The position numbers were made by a program, and so were the translations under genes. The notes beneath the pieces were generated by a model that made no database searches, was not told the origin of the DNA, and saw only the letters and a program-made list of their open reading frames with translations. Below are positions 26,040 through 33,815 of a DNA stretch of 64,000 nt, piece after piece. The stretch spans positions 1 through 64,000 of the forward strand of contig DAIOKN010000007.1 in NCBI GenBank assembly GCA_036756705.1, written 5' to 3'. The stretch is from Caproicibacter sp002399225. GTDB lineage: Bacteria; Bacillota; Clostridia; Oscillospirales; Acutalibacteraceae. Position 1 is the first letter of the stretch; each line of letters opens with the position of its first letter.

Positions 26040-26987
26040 TTAATCCGCCCCTTCCGTTTCTTTCAATTTTTTACAAGCCCTGAGCCGGGCACTGTGGCAT
26101 CTTGGGTTTTCTTCCATTTCTTTTTTCGTCGGCACTAAACCTTTTTTATAAATCAGTTCCGCTTTCGGCTTTCTCCCGCAGATGCATACCGGAAAATCCG
26201 GCGGGCAAATGCATCCTGTACACCAGTCGGCCATTCTTTTTTTAACAATGCGGTCTTCCAGCGAGTGAAAAGTGATCACCACAAGGCGGCCGCCGGGCCT
26301 TAAAACGGAAAACGCCGCGTCCAGCCCTTCCGACAGCCTGTCCAGTTCCCCGTTCACCTTAATCCGCAGCGCCTGAAAGGTTTTGCGGGCGGGGTGCCCC
26401 GGTTTGCGGCGCACCGCCGCCGGAACAGATTCTTTTACAATCTCAGCCAGCTGCAGCGTCGTTTCAATCGGCGCTTTTTCCCTTGCTCGAACAATTCTCA
26501 CGGCAATCCTTCTGGCGTTGCTCTCTTCCCCATACCTGCGCAGGATCTCTTCGAGTTCCCGCGCAGAAAGCGTATTGACCAGGTCGCGGGCAGAAACCCC
26601 TTCGCGGCTCATACGCATATCCAGCGGCGCATCGGTATGATAGGAAAAGCCCCGCTCCGGGTTGTCAAGCTGAAAAGATGAAACGCCGATGTCAAGTAAG
26701 ACTCCATCCACCGGGAGCAGGCCGAATTTCTCAGCAGCCTTGTCCATCTCTGAAAAATTGGTGCGGTAAACCGTCGCGCAGGGGTATTCTTTCAGCCGGT
26801 CGCCCGCCGCCCGAATGGCATCCGGGTCCTGGTCGATTGCCAAAAGTTTTCCGGTGGTCAGACGTTTTGCAATGGCAAGGGAATGGCCTCCGCCGCCCGC
26901 CGTACCATCAATATAAATACCGTCCGGCTGAATCTTCAGGCTTTCAATGGTCTCATCAAATAAAACAGGTTTATGGTAAAATTCCAT
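26040..26987 (-). CDS. rsmH: 16S rRNA m4C1402 methyltransferase RsmH (MraW)
   Basis: SAM-dependent N4-methyltransferase acting on C1402 in the 16S decoding centre. It shows YIDGTAGGGGHSLAIA as SAM site, the VLLDIGVSSFQLD motif with the PERGFSY segment, and a late ITFHSLEDRIVKKRM motif. 315 residues, normal length. It is the second gene of the division cluster, 13 bases after mraZ. Confidence 0.97.
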   Translation of the reverse strand: MEFYHKPVLFDETIESLKIQPDGIYIDGTAGGGGHSLAIAKRLTTGKLLAIDQDPDAIRAAGDRLKEYPCATVYRTNFSEMDKAAEKFGLLPVDGVLLDIGVSSFQLDNPERGFSYHTDAPLDMRMSREGVSARDLVNTLSARELEEILRRYGEESNARRIAVRIVRAREKAPIETTLQLAEIVKESVPAAVRRKPGHPARKTFQALRIKVNGELDRLSEGLDAAFSVLRPGGRLVVITFHSLEDRIVKKRMADWCTGCICPPDFPVCICGRKPKAELIYKKGLVPTKKEMEENPRCHSARLRACKKLKETEGAD

Positions 26988-26999
26988 CCCCGCGCCTCT

Positions 27000-27419
27000 T
27001 TACAGTTCCAAAAGATCCATCGCCTCGGCGATGTTATCCTGCGTCAAAGTGGAATTGAAGCTGGTCCAACGGTCCGTATCCCAGATTTCAGCACGATTAG
27101 AAGCACCGATAAAAGTGACATCTTTTGTCAGCCCGGCATAGTCCCGCAGAGGCTGCGGCAAAAGGATGCGCCCCTGACGGTCCGGCTGCACCTCCACTGC
27201 GCCAGAAAAGAAAAAGCGCTGCAGGCCACGCGCCTTTGAAATCGGCATGGCGCCGATTCTTGCTTCCAGCTTGCTCCATTCCTTCGGTGAAAGGACAAAC
27301 AGGCACCCATCCAGCCCTTTTGTAACGAAAAAGCCGTTTCCCAGATCCTCGCGGAATCTGGCAGGGACAATTACCCGTCCCTTGAGATCTATGGAATGTT
27401 GATACTCTCCAATCAGCAT
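27000..27419 (-). CDS. mraZ: Transcriptional regulator MraZ
   Basis: AbrB-like DNA-binding protein that usually represses its own division cluster by binding repeats near the promoter. Both MraZ half-domains are present: MLIGEYQHSIDLKGRVIVPARFR at the start and DRQGRILLPQPLRDYAG later. The ATG at 27419 gives 139 residues; the open frame extends 14 codons upstream without conserved content. It heads the cluster behind a sigma-A promoter. I could not confirm the direct repeats expected for MraZ binding. Confidence 0.95.
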   Translation of the reverse strand: MLIGEYQHSIDLKGRVIVPARFREDLGNGFFVTKGLDGCLFVLSPKEWSKLEARIGAMPISKARGLQRFFFSGAVEVQPDRQGRILLPQPLRDYAGLTKDVTFIGASNRAEIWDTDRWTSFNSTLTQDNIAEAMDLLEL

Positions 27420-27500
27420 AAACGGTCCTCTTTCTCGGACAAAACGCAAAGATGGAACCACATTCCGCTACTTGCCTCCACCTTTCACCACTTTGCTTAG

Positions 27501-27529
27501 ATTATATCCTAACTGTTACAAAATTGCAA
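27501..27529 (-). promoter_or_regulatory. Sigma-A promoter of the mraZ division cluster
   Basis: On the minus strand TTGCAA (27524-27529) and TATAAT (27501-27506) are 17 bases apart. Transcription starts about 80 bases before mraZ. Confidence 0.8.
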
Positions 27530-27601
27530 CTGATTTTTTCGTTTTCCTTTGTACTTCAAGCGAATCCTTATCAAATATTTTGTATTATTACGATATGACA
27601 T

Positions 27602-27631
27602 AAAAAATACGCCACAAGATTTTGTGGCGTA
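27602..27631 (-). terminator. Terminator before the division cluster
   Basis: A perfect 9-bp stem (27608-27616 with 27623-27631) is followed on the minus strand by six Ts. It ends the rsmD-coaD operon. Confidence 0.9.
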
Positions 27632-27648
27632 AAATTTTTCCTTTTTTA

Positions 27649-28122
27649 TCAATCTATTCCATTTTTTCCAGATCTTTGAGATGCCCGGATATTTTGACGC
27701 GTCCTGCGAAGCTCGGCCAGTACCTGAGCGAGGCCGTCATCCGTACGCTTCATCAGGTCGTCGATATAGTCATTGCTGGCTTTTCGCATCTCTCGGATTT
27801 TTGCCTGCGACTGAGTTGTCATTTCAGTTGCCCGTTCCTGCGCCTGGCGGGTGATTTCATTTTGCGCAATCAGGGCCTTCGCCCGCTCCTGTGCAACATG
27901 AACAACCGTTTCCGCCTCCCGGCGGGCGTCATCAAGGATCTTGGTCCGATCCGCGACAATTGCCTTCGCCTGGTGAACCTCTTTCGGCATGCTTGCCCGA
28001 ATCTCGTCCAGGATCTGTTTGACCTCCGCCCCGTCCAGAACCGCGCGGCCATGGCTTAAAGGCAAACTCCATGCTTTATCAACCATTTCATCCAGTTCAT
28101 CCAGTAAGTCATCCACGCTCAT
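27649..28122 (-). CDS. Coiled-coil protein, ATP-synthase-b-like
   Basis: 157-residue soluble, mostly helical protein, rich in Ala, Glu, Arg and Gln. The central part (EAETVVHVAQERAKALIAQ) has the pattern seen in ATP synthase subunit b and DivIVA-type coiled coils; there is no membrane helix. The start codon overlaps the coaD stop (ATGA), so the genes are translationally coupled. Similar proteins next to coaD are common in Clostridia; the function is unknown. Confidence 0.75.
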   Translation of the reverse strand: MSVDDLLDELDEMVDKAWSLPLSHGRAVLDGAEVKQILDEIRASMPKEVHQAKAIVADRTKILDDARREAETVVHVAQERAKALIAQNEITRQAQERATEMTTQSQAKIREMRKASNDYIDDLMKRTDDGLAQVLAELRRTRQNIRASQRSGKNGID

Positions 28123-28613
28123 TTTTGCTTTCCTCCCACACATAAACGCTGCTCAATATCCTGCAAAATACATTCCGGAACAAAGTTTGAAATGTCTCCG
28201 CCAAAGCTTGCGATCTGCTTCACGCCGCTGGAACTGAGAAACATGTTTTCCGTCGTTGTATTGAGATAAACCGTTTCCAAGTCGGGATTCAGCTTTTTGT
28301 TAAAAAGTGCCATCTGAAATTCATACTCAAAATCCGACATAGCGCGCAGCCCTTTCACAATCGCCGTGGCATCCCGAATCCTTGCATAGTCCGCAATCAA
28401 GCCGTCAAATCCGACAATTTCCACATCTTTCATGTCCCTCGTGCAGCGTTTCAACATGTTGATGCGCTCTTCTACTGTAAAAGCGGTATGCTTTTCCGGA
28501 TTGACCAGAACAGCAACAATGGTATGGTCAAAAAGCTTTCTGGCCCGATTGATAATATCCATGTGCCCAAGCGTAACGGGGTCAAAGCTGCCCGGGCAAA
28601 TCGCTGTTTTCAC
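28119..28613 (-). CDS. coaD: Phosphopantetheine adenylyltransferase
   Basis: Penultimate step of coenzyme A synthesis: ATP plus 4'-phosphopantetheine to dephospho-CoA. The nucleotidyltransferase motif is CPGSFDPVTLGHMDII at the N-terminus (TxGH type) and the second signature is NTTTENMFLSSSGVKQI. 164 residues, typical. The start is GTG at 28613, three bases after the rsmD stop, with AAGGAC upstream. Confidence 0.96.
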   Translation of the reverse strand: MKTAICPGSFDPVTLGHMDIINRARKLFDHTIVAVLVNPEKHTAFTVEERINMLKRCTRDMKDVEIVGFDGLIADYARIRDATAIVKGLRAMSDFEYEFQMALFNKKLNPDLETVYLNTTTENMFLSSSGVKQIASFGGDISNFVPECILQDIEQRLCVGGKQK

Positions 28614-28616
28614 GAC

Positions 28617-29162
28617 TTATGTCACGTCCTTGTGTTTATATAGAGTCAATGCAATTTTTCCATAACGGTAGGCTTTTCCGCGTATGAAGTCTTCAACCGA
28701 ATCCGGAAGGGATTCGTCAGTTGGATTCTCACAGACAATGACGCCTCCCGGATTCATATGGCAGGCCACCATCGGAAGCGCACGCTGAAGCAGCCCGGTT
28801 CGATAGGGAGGATCCAGAAAAGCCAAGTCAAATGTTTCACAGTCGCCCTCCAGATAAAATGCAAAATCCATATGATGGACCTGGGCACGATCCGAAAGCC
28901 CTGTGCTTTCCAGATTTTTCGCCACAACGGCGGCGGGTTCGCTCGCCGCATCGACAAAGACCGCCTCCCGCGCGCCGCGGCTGAGGGCTTCAATGCCCAA
29001 CTGACCGGAGCCGGCAAACAGGTCCAGCACACGCCTGCCCTCAATCTGAAACTGAACGATGCTGAACAGTGCCTCCTTCACCCGTTCCGGAGTCGGTCGG
29101 ACGGCTCTGCCCGCACAGACAGACAGCCTTTTTCCTCGGGCAGAACCGGTAATGACTCTCAT
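28617..29162 (-). CDS. rsmD: 16S rRNA m2G966 methyltransferase RsmD
   Basis: SAM-dependent methyltransferase of 16S rRNA. It starts MRVITGSARGKRL, followed by VRPTPERVKEALFSI; the SAM site is LDLFAGSGQLGIEALSRGA and the catalytic motif is DPPY (FLDPPYRTG). 181 residues, normal. The pairing with coaD is widely conserved. It is 12 bases after uvrC, so probably one transcript. Confidence 0.96.
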   Translation of the reverse strand: MRVITGSARGKRLSVCAGRAVRPTPERVKEALFSIVQFQIEGRRVLDLFAGSGQLGIEALSRGAREAVFVDAASEPAAVVAKNLESTGLSDRAQVHHMDFAFYLEGDCETFDLAFLDPPYRTGLLQRALPMVACHMNPGGVIVCENPTDESLPDSVEDFIRGKAYRYGKIALTLYKHKDVT

Positions 29163-29174
29163 CTACTTTCCACC

Positions 29175-31079
29175 TCACCCATCCAACTTGCTCTTTATTA
29201 TCCCATGAACCGACTCATCTGTCAATGCAGTCCCGACAGAATTCTTCGCATGGAACGCAAAATAGACCCGTTCGGCCACCGGCTTTGTCATGCCGGGGAC
29301 CTTGGCAATTTCTTCAGCGTCCGCGCTCCGAAGGGCGGCAATGGTTTGAAAATGCCGTAGCAGTGACTTCGCGCGTGTGGGGCCGACCCCCGCGATTTCC
29401 GTCAGGGAAGAGGAAATCGCGGCTTTCTTCCGCGCCTGACGGTGATAACCGATGGCAAACCGGTGCACCTCTTCCTGGATAGAGGAAACCAGCGTGAAGG
29501 CGCTCCGGCTGGAATTGATGGCAATTTCTCCACCGTCTTTCGCGATTGCGCGGGTTCGGTGCCTATCGTCTTTCACCATACCGAACAGAGGAATTTGCAG
29601 TCCGCTTTCCTCCAGCACGGGGCGCACCGCAGACACCTGCCCCTTTCCTCCGTCAAGAAGGATCAGATCCGGCAGCCGGCCGAATCCCTCGCCGGTGTCT
29701 TTCTTTTTCCGGTATTCTTCCAAGCGGCGGGAGATCACCTCCCTGAGGGAAGCGTAGTCGTCCTGCCCCGTCACGGTTCTGATCTTAAACTTGCGGTAGG
29801 CCGATCGAAGCGGCCTTCCGTTCTCAAATACGACCATGCCGGCTACGTTTTCCCCGCCGGCCAGATTAGAAATATCATAAGCTTCAATATAAGCAGGGGG
29901 TTCCGAAAGGCCGAGCAGATGCGCCAGCTCGTCCAGCGCAGAGGCTTCCCTGCCCGTTCGGCCCATTGTCTGAGCCAGTTGCTCCGCAGCATTGCTGCGG
30001 CACATCTGCACCAGCTGAGCCTGCTTCCCCTTTTGCGGAACCACAAGAGTAACTTTTTTCCCCGCTTTTTCGGTCAGCCAGCGAGAAAGTAAAGCTTCGT
30101 TTTCACTGGGGCCGTCCAGTGAAACGCGCGGAGGGATTCTGCTGCGCATGGAGTAATACCGCTCCAGGAATTCGCCTCTTGCCTCTTTCGCATCTCCGAC
30201 CTCTCCTATCAGAAAGGTTTCTCTGTCGCACAGCCTTCCATTCTGAAACCGGAACACTTCAAAGCAGCTTTTTTCCGAACCCTGCGTCAGTGCAATCACA
30301 TCCTGCTCTTTGATGCGGGAAGCAACCACTTTCTGACGAGCCCCCATCTTCCGGATTGCCGCAATGCGGTCGCGCAGACGGGCCGCACGTTCAAATTCCA
30401 GCTTTTCCGCCGCTTCGTTCATTTTTTCCGTCAGGGCGCGAATGCTTTTTGCGCTGCCTCCGCGCAGAAATTCCAAGGCGTCCGCAACAGATTCCCGGTA
30501 TTCTTCCTCCCTGATTTTTTCGCGGCAGGGTGCACAGCACTGCTTGATATAATAGTAGAGGCAAGGCCGGCCCTTGCCGATGTCCTGGGGGAATTTTCTG
30601 CTGCACGACGGCAACCGAAAAATTTTCTGCGCCTCATCCACCGACTGCCGTACCGACCAGGAACTGATATAGGGCCCGATGTACTCCGCACCGTCATCCG
30701 CAATTCGCTTTGCCTCCGAAATTCTCGGCCACGGACCGGAGCTGACGCGGATATAATGATAGCCCTTATCGTCCTTCAGAAGGATATTATACTTTGGCGA
30801 ATACTGCTTAATCAAGCTGCATTCTAGAACCAGAGCCTCGAATTCGCTGTCGGTCAGAATATACTCAAAGGTATCCACATTGGCAACCATGCGGCGGACT
30901 TTGGCATCGTGATTTTTTTCCGACCCGAAATACTGGCTAACCCGGTTTTTCAGGGCTTTTGCTTTGCCGACATAAATGATTTTCCCGGTTTTATCATGCA
31001 TCAGGTAAACGCCGGGGCTCAGCGGAAGACGCATGGCGCGTGTACGGAGTTCTTTTTTGTGTTTTTCCTGCTCGGTCAA
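29175..31079 (-). CDS. uvrC: Excinuclease ABC subunit C
   Basis: Nuclease of nucleotide excision repair, cutting on both sides of the lesion. The N-terminal GIY-YIG domain shows SPGVYLMHDKTGKIIYVGKA; a UVR motif for UvrB contact is at KMNEAAEKLEFERAARLRDR; an RNase H-like domain and a C-terminal helix-hairpin-helix (IAGVGPTRAKSLLRHF) follow. The best ribosome site, AAGGAGAGG, points to a TTG start at 31079, giving 634 residues. A further TTG at 31112 is less likely. Confidence 0.95.
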   Translation of the reverse strand: MTEQEKHKKELRTRAMRLPLSPGVYLMHDKTGKIIYVGKAKALKNRVSQYFGSEKNHDAKVRRMVANVDTFEYILTDSEFEALVLECSLIKQYSPKYNILLKDDKGYHYIRVSSGPWPRISEAKRIADDGAEYIGPYISSWSVRQSVDEAQKIFRLPSCSRKFPQDIGKGRPCLYYYIKQCCAPCREKIREEEYRESVADALEFLRGGSAKSIRALTEKMNEAAEKLEFERAARLRDRIAAIRKMGARQKVVASRIKEQDVIALTQGSEKSCFEVFRFQNGRLCDRETFLIGEVGDAKEARGEFLERYYSMRSRIPPRVSLDGPSENEALLSRWLTEKAGKKVTLVVPQKGKQAQLVQMCRSNAAEQLAQTMGRTGREASALDELAHLLGLSEPPAYIEAYDISNLAGGENVAGMVVFENGRPLRSAYRKFKIRTVTGQDDYASLREVISRRLEEYRKKKDTGEGFGRLPDLILLDGGKGQVSAVRPVLEESGLQIPLFGMVKDDRHRTRAIAKDGGEIAINSSRSAFTLVSSIQEEVHRFAIGYHRQARKKAAISSSLTEIAGVGPTRAKSLLRHFQTIAALRSADAEEIAKVPGMTKPVAERVYFAFHAKNSVGTALTDESVHGIIKSKLDG

Positions 31080-31126
31080 TACGGTTCCTCTCCTTTTCTT
31101 CAGCCTTTTCAAGAGGCCGGCCGTAC

Positions 31127-31153
31127 AAAAAAAGCACCGCTCTCAAGCGGTGC
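31127..31153 (-). terminator. Terminator after the HPr gene
   Basis: A 7-bp stem (31134-31140 with 31147-31153) is followed on the minus strand by seven Ts. It separates the HPr gene from uvrC. Confidence 0.9.
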
Positions 31154-31170
31154 CATATGGTTTAAGCGGA

Positions 31171-31434
31171 TTACTCGGAGAAGCCGGACTGCACCAGCTG
31201 CACCAGCCCGTCCACAGCTTTCTGCTCATCGGCCCCGTCCGCAATAATTTTGATGTTGGTCCCCCCGACGATGCCAAGAGAAAGAACACCCAGCAAACTT
31301 TTCGCATTGACGCGTCTTTCGTCCTTTTCCACCCAGATGGAAGACTTGAACTCATTTGCCTTTTGAATAAAAAAAGTTGCCGGACGAGCATGCAGACCCA
31401 CCTGGTTCTGCACCAAGACCTCTTTTACATACAT
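31171..31434 (-). CDS. ptsH: Phosphocarrier protein HPr
   Basis: Small PTS phosphocarrier of 87 residues. His15 in GLHARPATF is the enzyme I phosphorylation site; Ser46 in NAKSLLGVLSLG is the HPr kinase site used in carbon catabolite control, so it is HPr rather than a His-less Crh. No enzyme I gene is adjacent. The ATG at 31434 is chosen because it gives the exact HPr start (MYVKEV). It is monocistronic between its own promoter and terminator. Confidence 0.93.
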   Translation of the reverse strand: MYVKEVLVQNQVGLHARPATFFIQKANEFKSSIWVEKDERRVNAKSLLGVLSLGIVGGTNIKIIADGADEQKAVDGLVQLVQSGFSE

Positions 31435-31506
31435 TCTAAATCCACTCCTACACAAAATCATATCCGCGAAGGTATTCGACACCGGTAGATATCCATAATC
31501 AGCTAT

Positions 31507-31534
31507 ATTATATCACATTTCATGGACCCGTCAA
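31507..31534 (-). promoter_or_regulatory. Sigma-A promoter of the HPr gene
   Basis: On the minus strand TTGACG (31529-31534) and TATAAT (31507-31512) are 16 bases apart, about 72 bases before the start codon. Confidence 0.8.
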
Positions 31535-31652
31535 TGAAATTTGGAAACTTTGGATTGATTACCCAACGAGGCACATTGTATTTCGCTCTATTTGTGCAAT
31601 CTGATGGAAATGTTGAAAATTTTTGTTCTGTCTGCCAACGATTGCCACAAAA

Positions 31653-32402
31653 TCAATCTATTTTATCTCGCAGACTTTCCGCACAGGAGTTCAGGAACCG
31701 GCGGTCCTCCTCCGTCAGGTCTGCCCTTTTCAGCAGATCCGGTCGTTTTTGGGCCGTTCTCGTCAGCGATTGCTCCCGCCTCCAGCGGCGCACCATCTCA
31801 TGGTTTCCGCTGAGCAGAATTTCCGGAGCCAAATGCCCGCGCCAGTTGGCCGGACGGGTATACTGCGGGTACTCCAGCAAAGAATGGAAATGGCTCTCTT
31901 CCTCATAGCACTCGGCGCTCGACAGAACGTCGGGCACCATGCGGCAGACGGCATCTGCCAGCAAAAGGGCGGGCAGTTCCCCGCCCGTCACCACATAGTC
32001 CCCAATGGAAATCTCCTCATCCACATAGGAATCCAGCACACGTTCATCCACGCCTTCATAGTGCCCGCAGAGAAGCACAAGGCCTTCCAGCTTGGAAAGC
32101 TCGAAGACTCTGCGCTGCGTCAGAGTCTTTCCTTGCGGAGAAAGATAGACGGTATGCGGTTTTTTCCCGAGATGTGCAATCAGATCATCCATACAAAGGG
32201 CAATCGGCTCCGCTTTCAGCAGCATTCCCATCCCGCCGCCAAACGGGGAATCATCGACTGTGCTGTGCTTGTCCGCCGCGTAATTCCGGATTTGATGGCA
32301 GCAGACCTGCACTGCTCCCTTTTTACGTGCGCGCCCGATGATGCTTTCTGCCATGACAGCTTCGCACATCTCGGGAAAAAGTGTTAATAAATCAATCCTC
32401 AT
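31653..32402 (-). CDS. trmD: tRNA (guanine37-N1)-methyltransferase
   Basis: SPOUT methyltransferase making m1G37 next to the anticodon, which prevents frameshifting. Motifs: MRIDLLTLFPEM at the start, PFGGGMGMLLKAEP, YLSPQGKTLTQR and the knot region LCGHYEGVDERV. The ATG at 32402 lies inside the end of rimM (11-base overlap), so translation is coupled. 249 residues, normal. rplS, which normally follows, is absent here. Confidence 0.96.
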   Translation of the reverse strand: MRIDLLTLFPEMCEAVMAESIIGRARKKGAVQVCCHQIRNYAADKHSTVDDSPFGGGMGMLLKAEPIALCMDDLIAHLGKKPHTVYLSPQGKTLTQRRVFELSKLEGLVLLCGHYEGVDERVLDSYVDEEISIGDYVVTGGELPALLLADAVCRMVPDVLSSAECYEEESHFHSLLEYPQYTRPANWRGHLAPEILLSGNHEMVRRWRREQSLTRTAQKRPDLLKRADLTEEDRRFLNSCAESLRDKID

Positions 32403-32907
32403 CGTCAAAGATCCCTTTGATCGGCCGAATCAGCATTTTCCCTTTTTCCAGGTCGATTTCCCCGATAAATTCCGGGACCGCCGGGATCAAATAATTTTTA
32501 TGATCCTGCGCGGTAATCTGATAAACGTCGTTGGCCCCGGTCCGCATGACGCGGCTCAGGGTCCCGTAATAAAGGAAGGTGTCGGCGTCAAAGACTTCAA
32601 GGCCAATCAAATCCTGCATGAAATAGTGCCCCTGCGGAAGGGCGGCATCTTCCCGGTTCAGATAAAGAATTTTGTTCCGGTAAGTATCCGCCTTTTCGAC
32701 GGAATCCACTCCTTCCAGCACCATGAGAAGATTCTCTTTATGGACCCGCGAGGAAACTACCCGGACCCGGGTCTCCCCTTTATTCAGATACAGGGTGGTA
32801 AATTTCATCAGAAATTCAGGGGAGTCGCACCAAGGCTCTACGCGGAGTTCCCCTTTTATGCCATGTGTCCCCACAATCTTGCCGGCTTCCAGATATCTCT
32901 TTTGCAT
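32392..32907 (-). CDS. rimM: Ribosome maturation factor RimM
   Basis: 16S processing factor that binds protein S19 in the 30S head. The N-terminal barrel begins with YLEAGKIVGTHGIKGELRV; the PRC-barrel domain begins near YFMQDLIGLEVFD and ends in PAVPEFIGEIDLEKGKML. 171 residues, normal. GGGAGAAG precedes the ATG. It precedes trmD with overlap. Confidence 0.95.
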   Translation of the reverse strand: MQKRYLEAGKIVGTHGIKGELRVEPWCDSPEFLMKFTTLYLNKGETRVRVVSSRVHKENLLMVLEGVDSVEKADTYRNKILYLNREDAALPQGHYFMQDLIGLEVFDADTFLYYGTLSRVMRTGANDVYQITAQDHKNYLIPAVPEFIGEIDLEKGKMLIRPIKGIFDDED

Positions 32908-32973
32908 AACTTCTCCCTAAAATTCATACAGCATTTTCAGATAAAATAGCTGAAAAGGTCTAAAGTACAAATG

Positions 32974-33011
32974 AAAAAGCCCAATTTTTAGAACTGGCGG
33001 TGAATTGGGCT
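32974..33011 (-). terminator. Terminator-like hairpin upstream of rimM
   Basis: On the minus strand AGCCCAATT and AATTGGGCT (33003-33011 with 32978-32986) pair perfectly over nine bases, with a 16-base loop, and are followed by five Ts. It lies about 65 bases before rimM. Confidence 0.75.
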
Positions 33012-33035
33012 GCTAACAGCAATAAAAATTTTCAA
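32988..33035 (-). CDS. Possible 15-codon leader ORF upstream of rimM
   Basis: TTG start at 33035, eight bases after a perfect AGGAGGT, encodes MKIFIAVSSPIHRQF and stops inside the hairpin at 32974-33011. It could be a leader peptide, or the ribosome site could simply be the arm of the upstream hairpin. Confidence 0.25.
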   Translation of the reverse strand: MKIFIAVSSPIHRQF

Positions 33036-33079
33036 AAGAAAAGACCTCCTTTTTGTATTGATGCTACATCAAAGGAGGT
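33036..33079 (-). terminator. Second hairpin in the khpA-rimM gap
   Basis: On the minus strand ACCTCCT (33073-33079) pairs with AGGAGGT (33044-33050), with an inner 6-bp stem (33058-33063 with 33067-33072), followed by CTTTTCTT. An alternative small hairpin with a GAAA loop (33075-33086) would compete for the same bases. Confidence 0.55.
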
Positions 33080-33086
33080 TTCCCTC

Positions 33087-33254
33087 AAACTAGGTGGCAG
33101 CGGGATGCGGAACTTTGCAGCGCAAGTCTCTTTTTATCCAATCGGCAGCACCCTGTCCGGCTGGCACTGAACGCGCAAAACCCCCTGCTCTGCATTTTTA
33201 AGTAGCAGGAACACGGCAGAAAGGCTCGGAAAACAGCCCGGCCGCCAAAAAATT
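33087..33254 (-). other. Structured non-coding stretch after khpA
   Basis: No ORF that I can support. The stretch is GC-rich and holds several possible stems on the minus strand, such as a 6-bp CCTGCT/AGCAGG hairpin (33184-33209) and GGGTGC pairing with GCATCC (33151-33156 with about 33103-33108). It could be a small RNA or the sensor part of a cis-regulatory RNA. I do not recognise a known family. Confidence 0.35.
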
Positions 33255-33488
33255 TCAGTCGATTTCCACGGCGACTTTGAGGCCCGCACGGGTGGCGGCA
33301 GCCCTCATCACAATGCGAATCGCCTTGGCAATCCGTCCCTGCCTGCCAATTACCCTCCCCATATCGTTTTCCGCAACATGAAGATGGTATACGACCGTTC
33401 CATCCTCCGATGGCTGATCGGTTTCCACACGGACGAGTTCCGGAGCCTCTACAAGGCCCTGGGCAATGGATAACAGCAGTTCCTCCAT
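33255..33488 (-). CDS. khpA: KH-domain RNA-binding protein KhpA
   Basis: 77-residue single type-II KH domain protein with the GxxG loop in VIGRQGRIAKAIR. KhpA proteins bind RNA, often with KhpB/Jag, and affect division and ribosome biogenesis. The gene follows rpsP by 21 bases, the conserved place. The ATG at 33488 follows GGAGGAGG. Confidence 0.93.
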   Translation of the reverse strand: MEELLLSIAQGLVEAPELVRVETDQPSEDGTVVYHLHVAENDMGRVIGRQGRIAKAIRIVMRAAATRAGLKVAVEID

Positions 33489-33509
33489 GAGAGGCACCTC
33501 CTCCGTTTC

Positions 33510-33752
33510 TTAGAGCACACCGTGCTTTTTAAACAGGGCTTTCACGGTGTCGGTCGGCTGCGCGCCGTTTGCGATCCAGGTTTTGGCCTTTTCGGCATCG
33601 ACTTTTACCACAGACGGTTCCTCCAGAGGATTATAGTACCCAATCTCCTCAATGAAGCGCCCGTCACGCGGGAAGCGGGAATCCGCCACTACAATGCGAT
33701 AGAACGGGGATTTTTTGGCTCCCATTCTGCGAAGTCTGATTTTTACTGCCAT
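33510..33752 (-). CDS. rpsP: Small ribosomal subunit protein bS16
   Basis: 80-residue ribosomal protein bS16 starting MAVKIRLRRMGAKKSPFYRI, followed by the conserved GRFIEEIGYYNP. GGAGGTG lies just before the ATG at 33752; the open frame extends upstream but carries no conserved residues. It lies between ffh and khpA as in many Firmicutes. Confidence 0.97.
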   Translation of the reverse strand: MAVKIRLRRMGAKKSPFYRIVVADSRFPRDGRFIEEIGYYNPLEEPSVVKVDAEKAKTWIANGAQPTDTVKALFKKHGVL

Positions 33753-33815
33753 TGTTTTCACCTCCATGAACCTGACATTTATCTTCACCGGCCTAGAAAG
33801 CCGGATGAATTCCTT

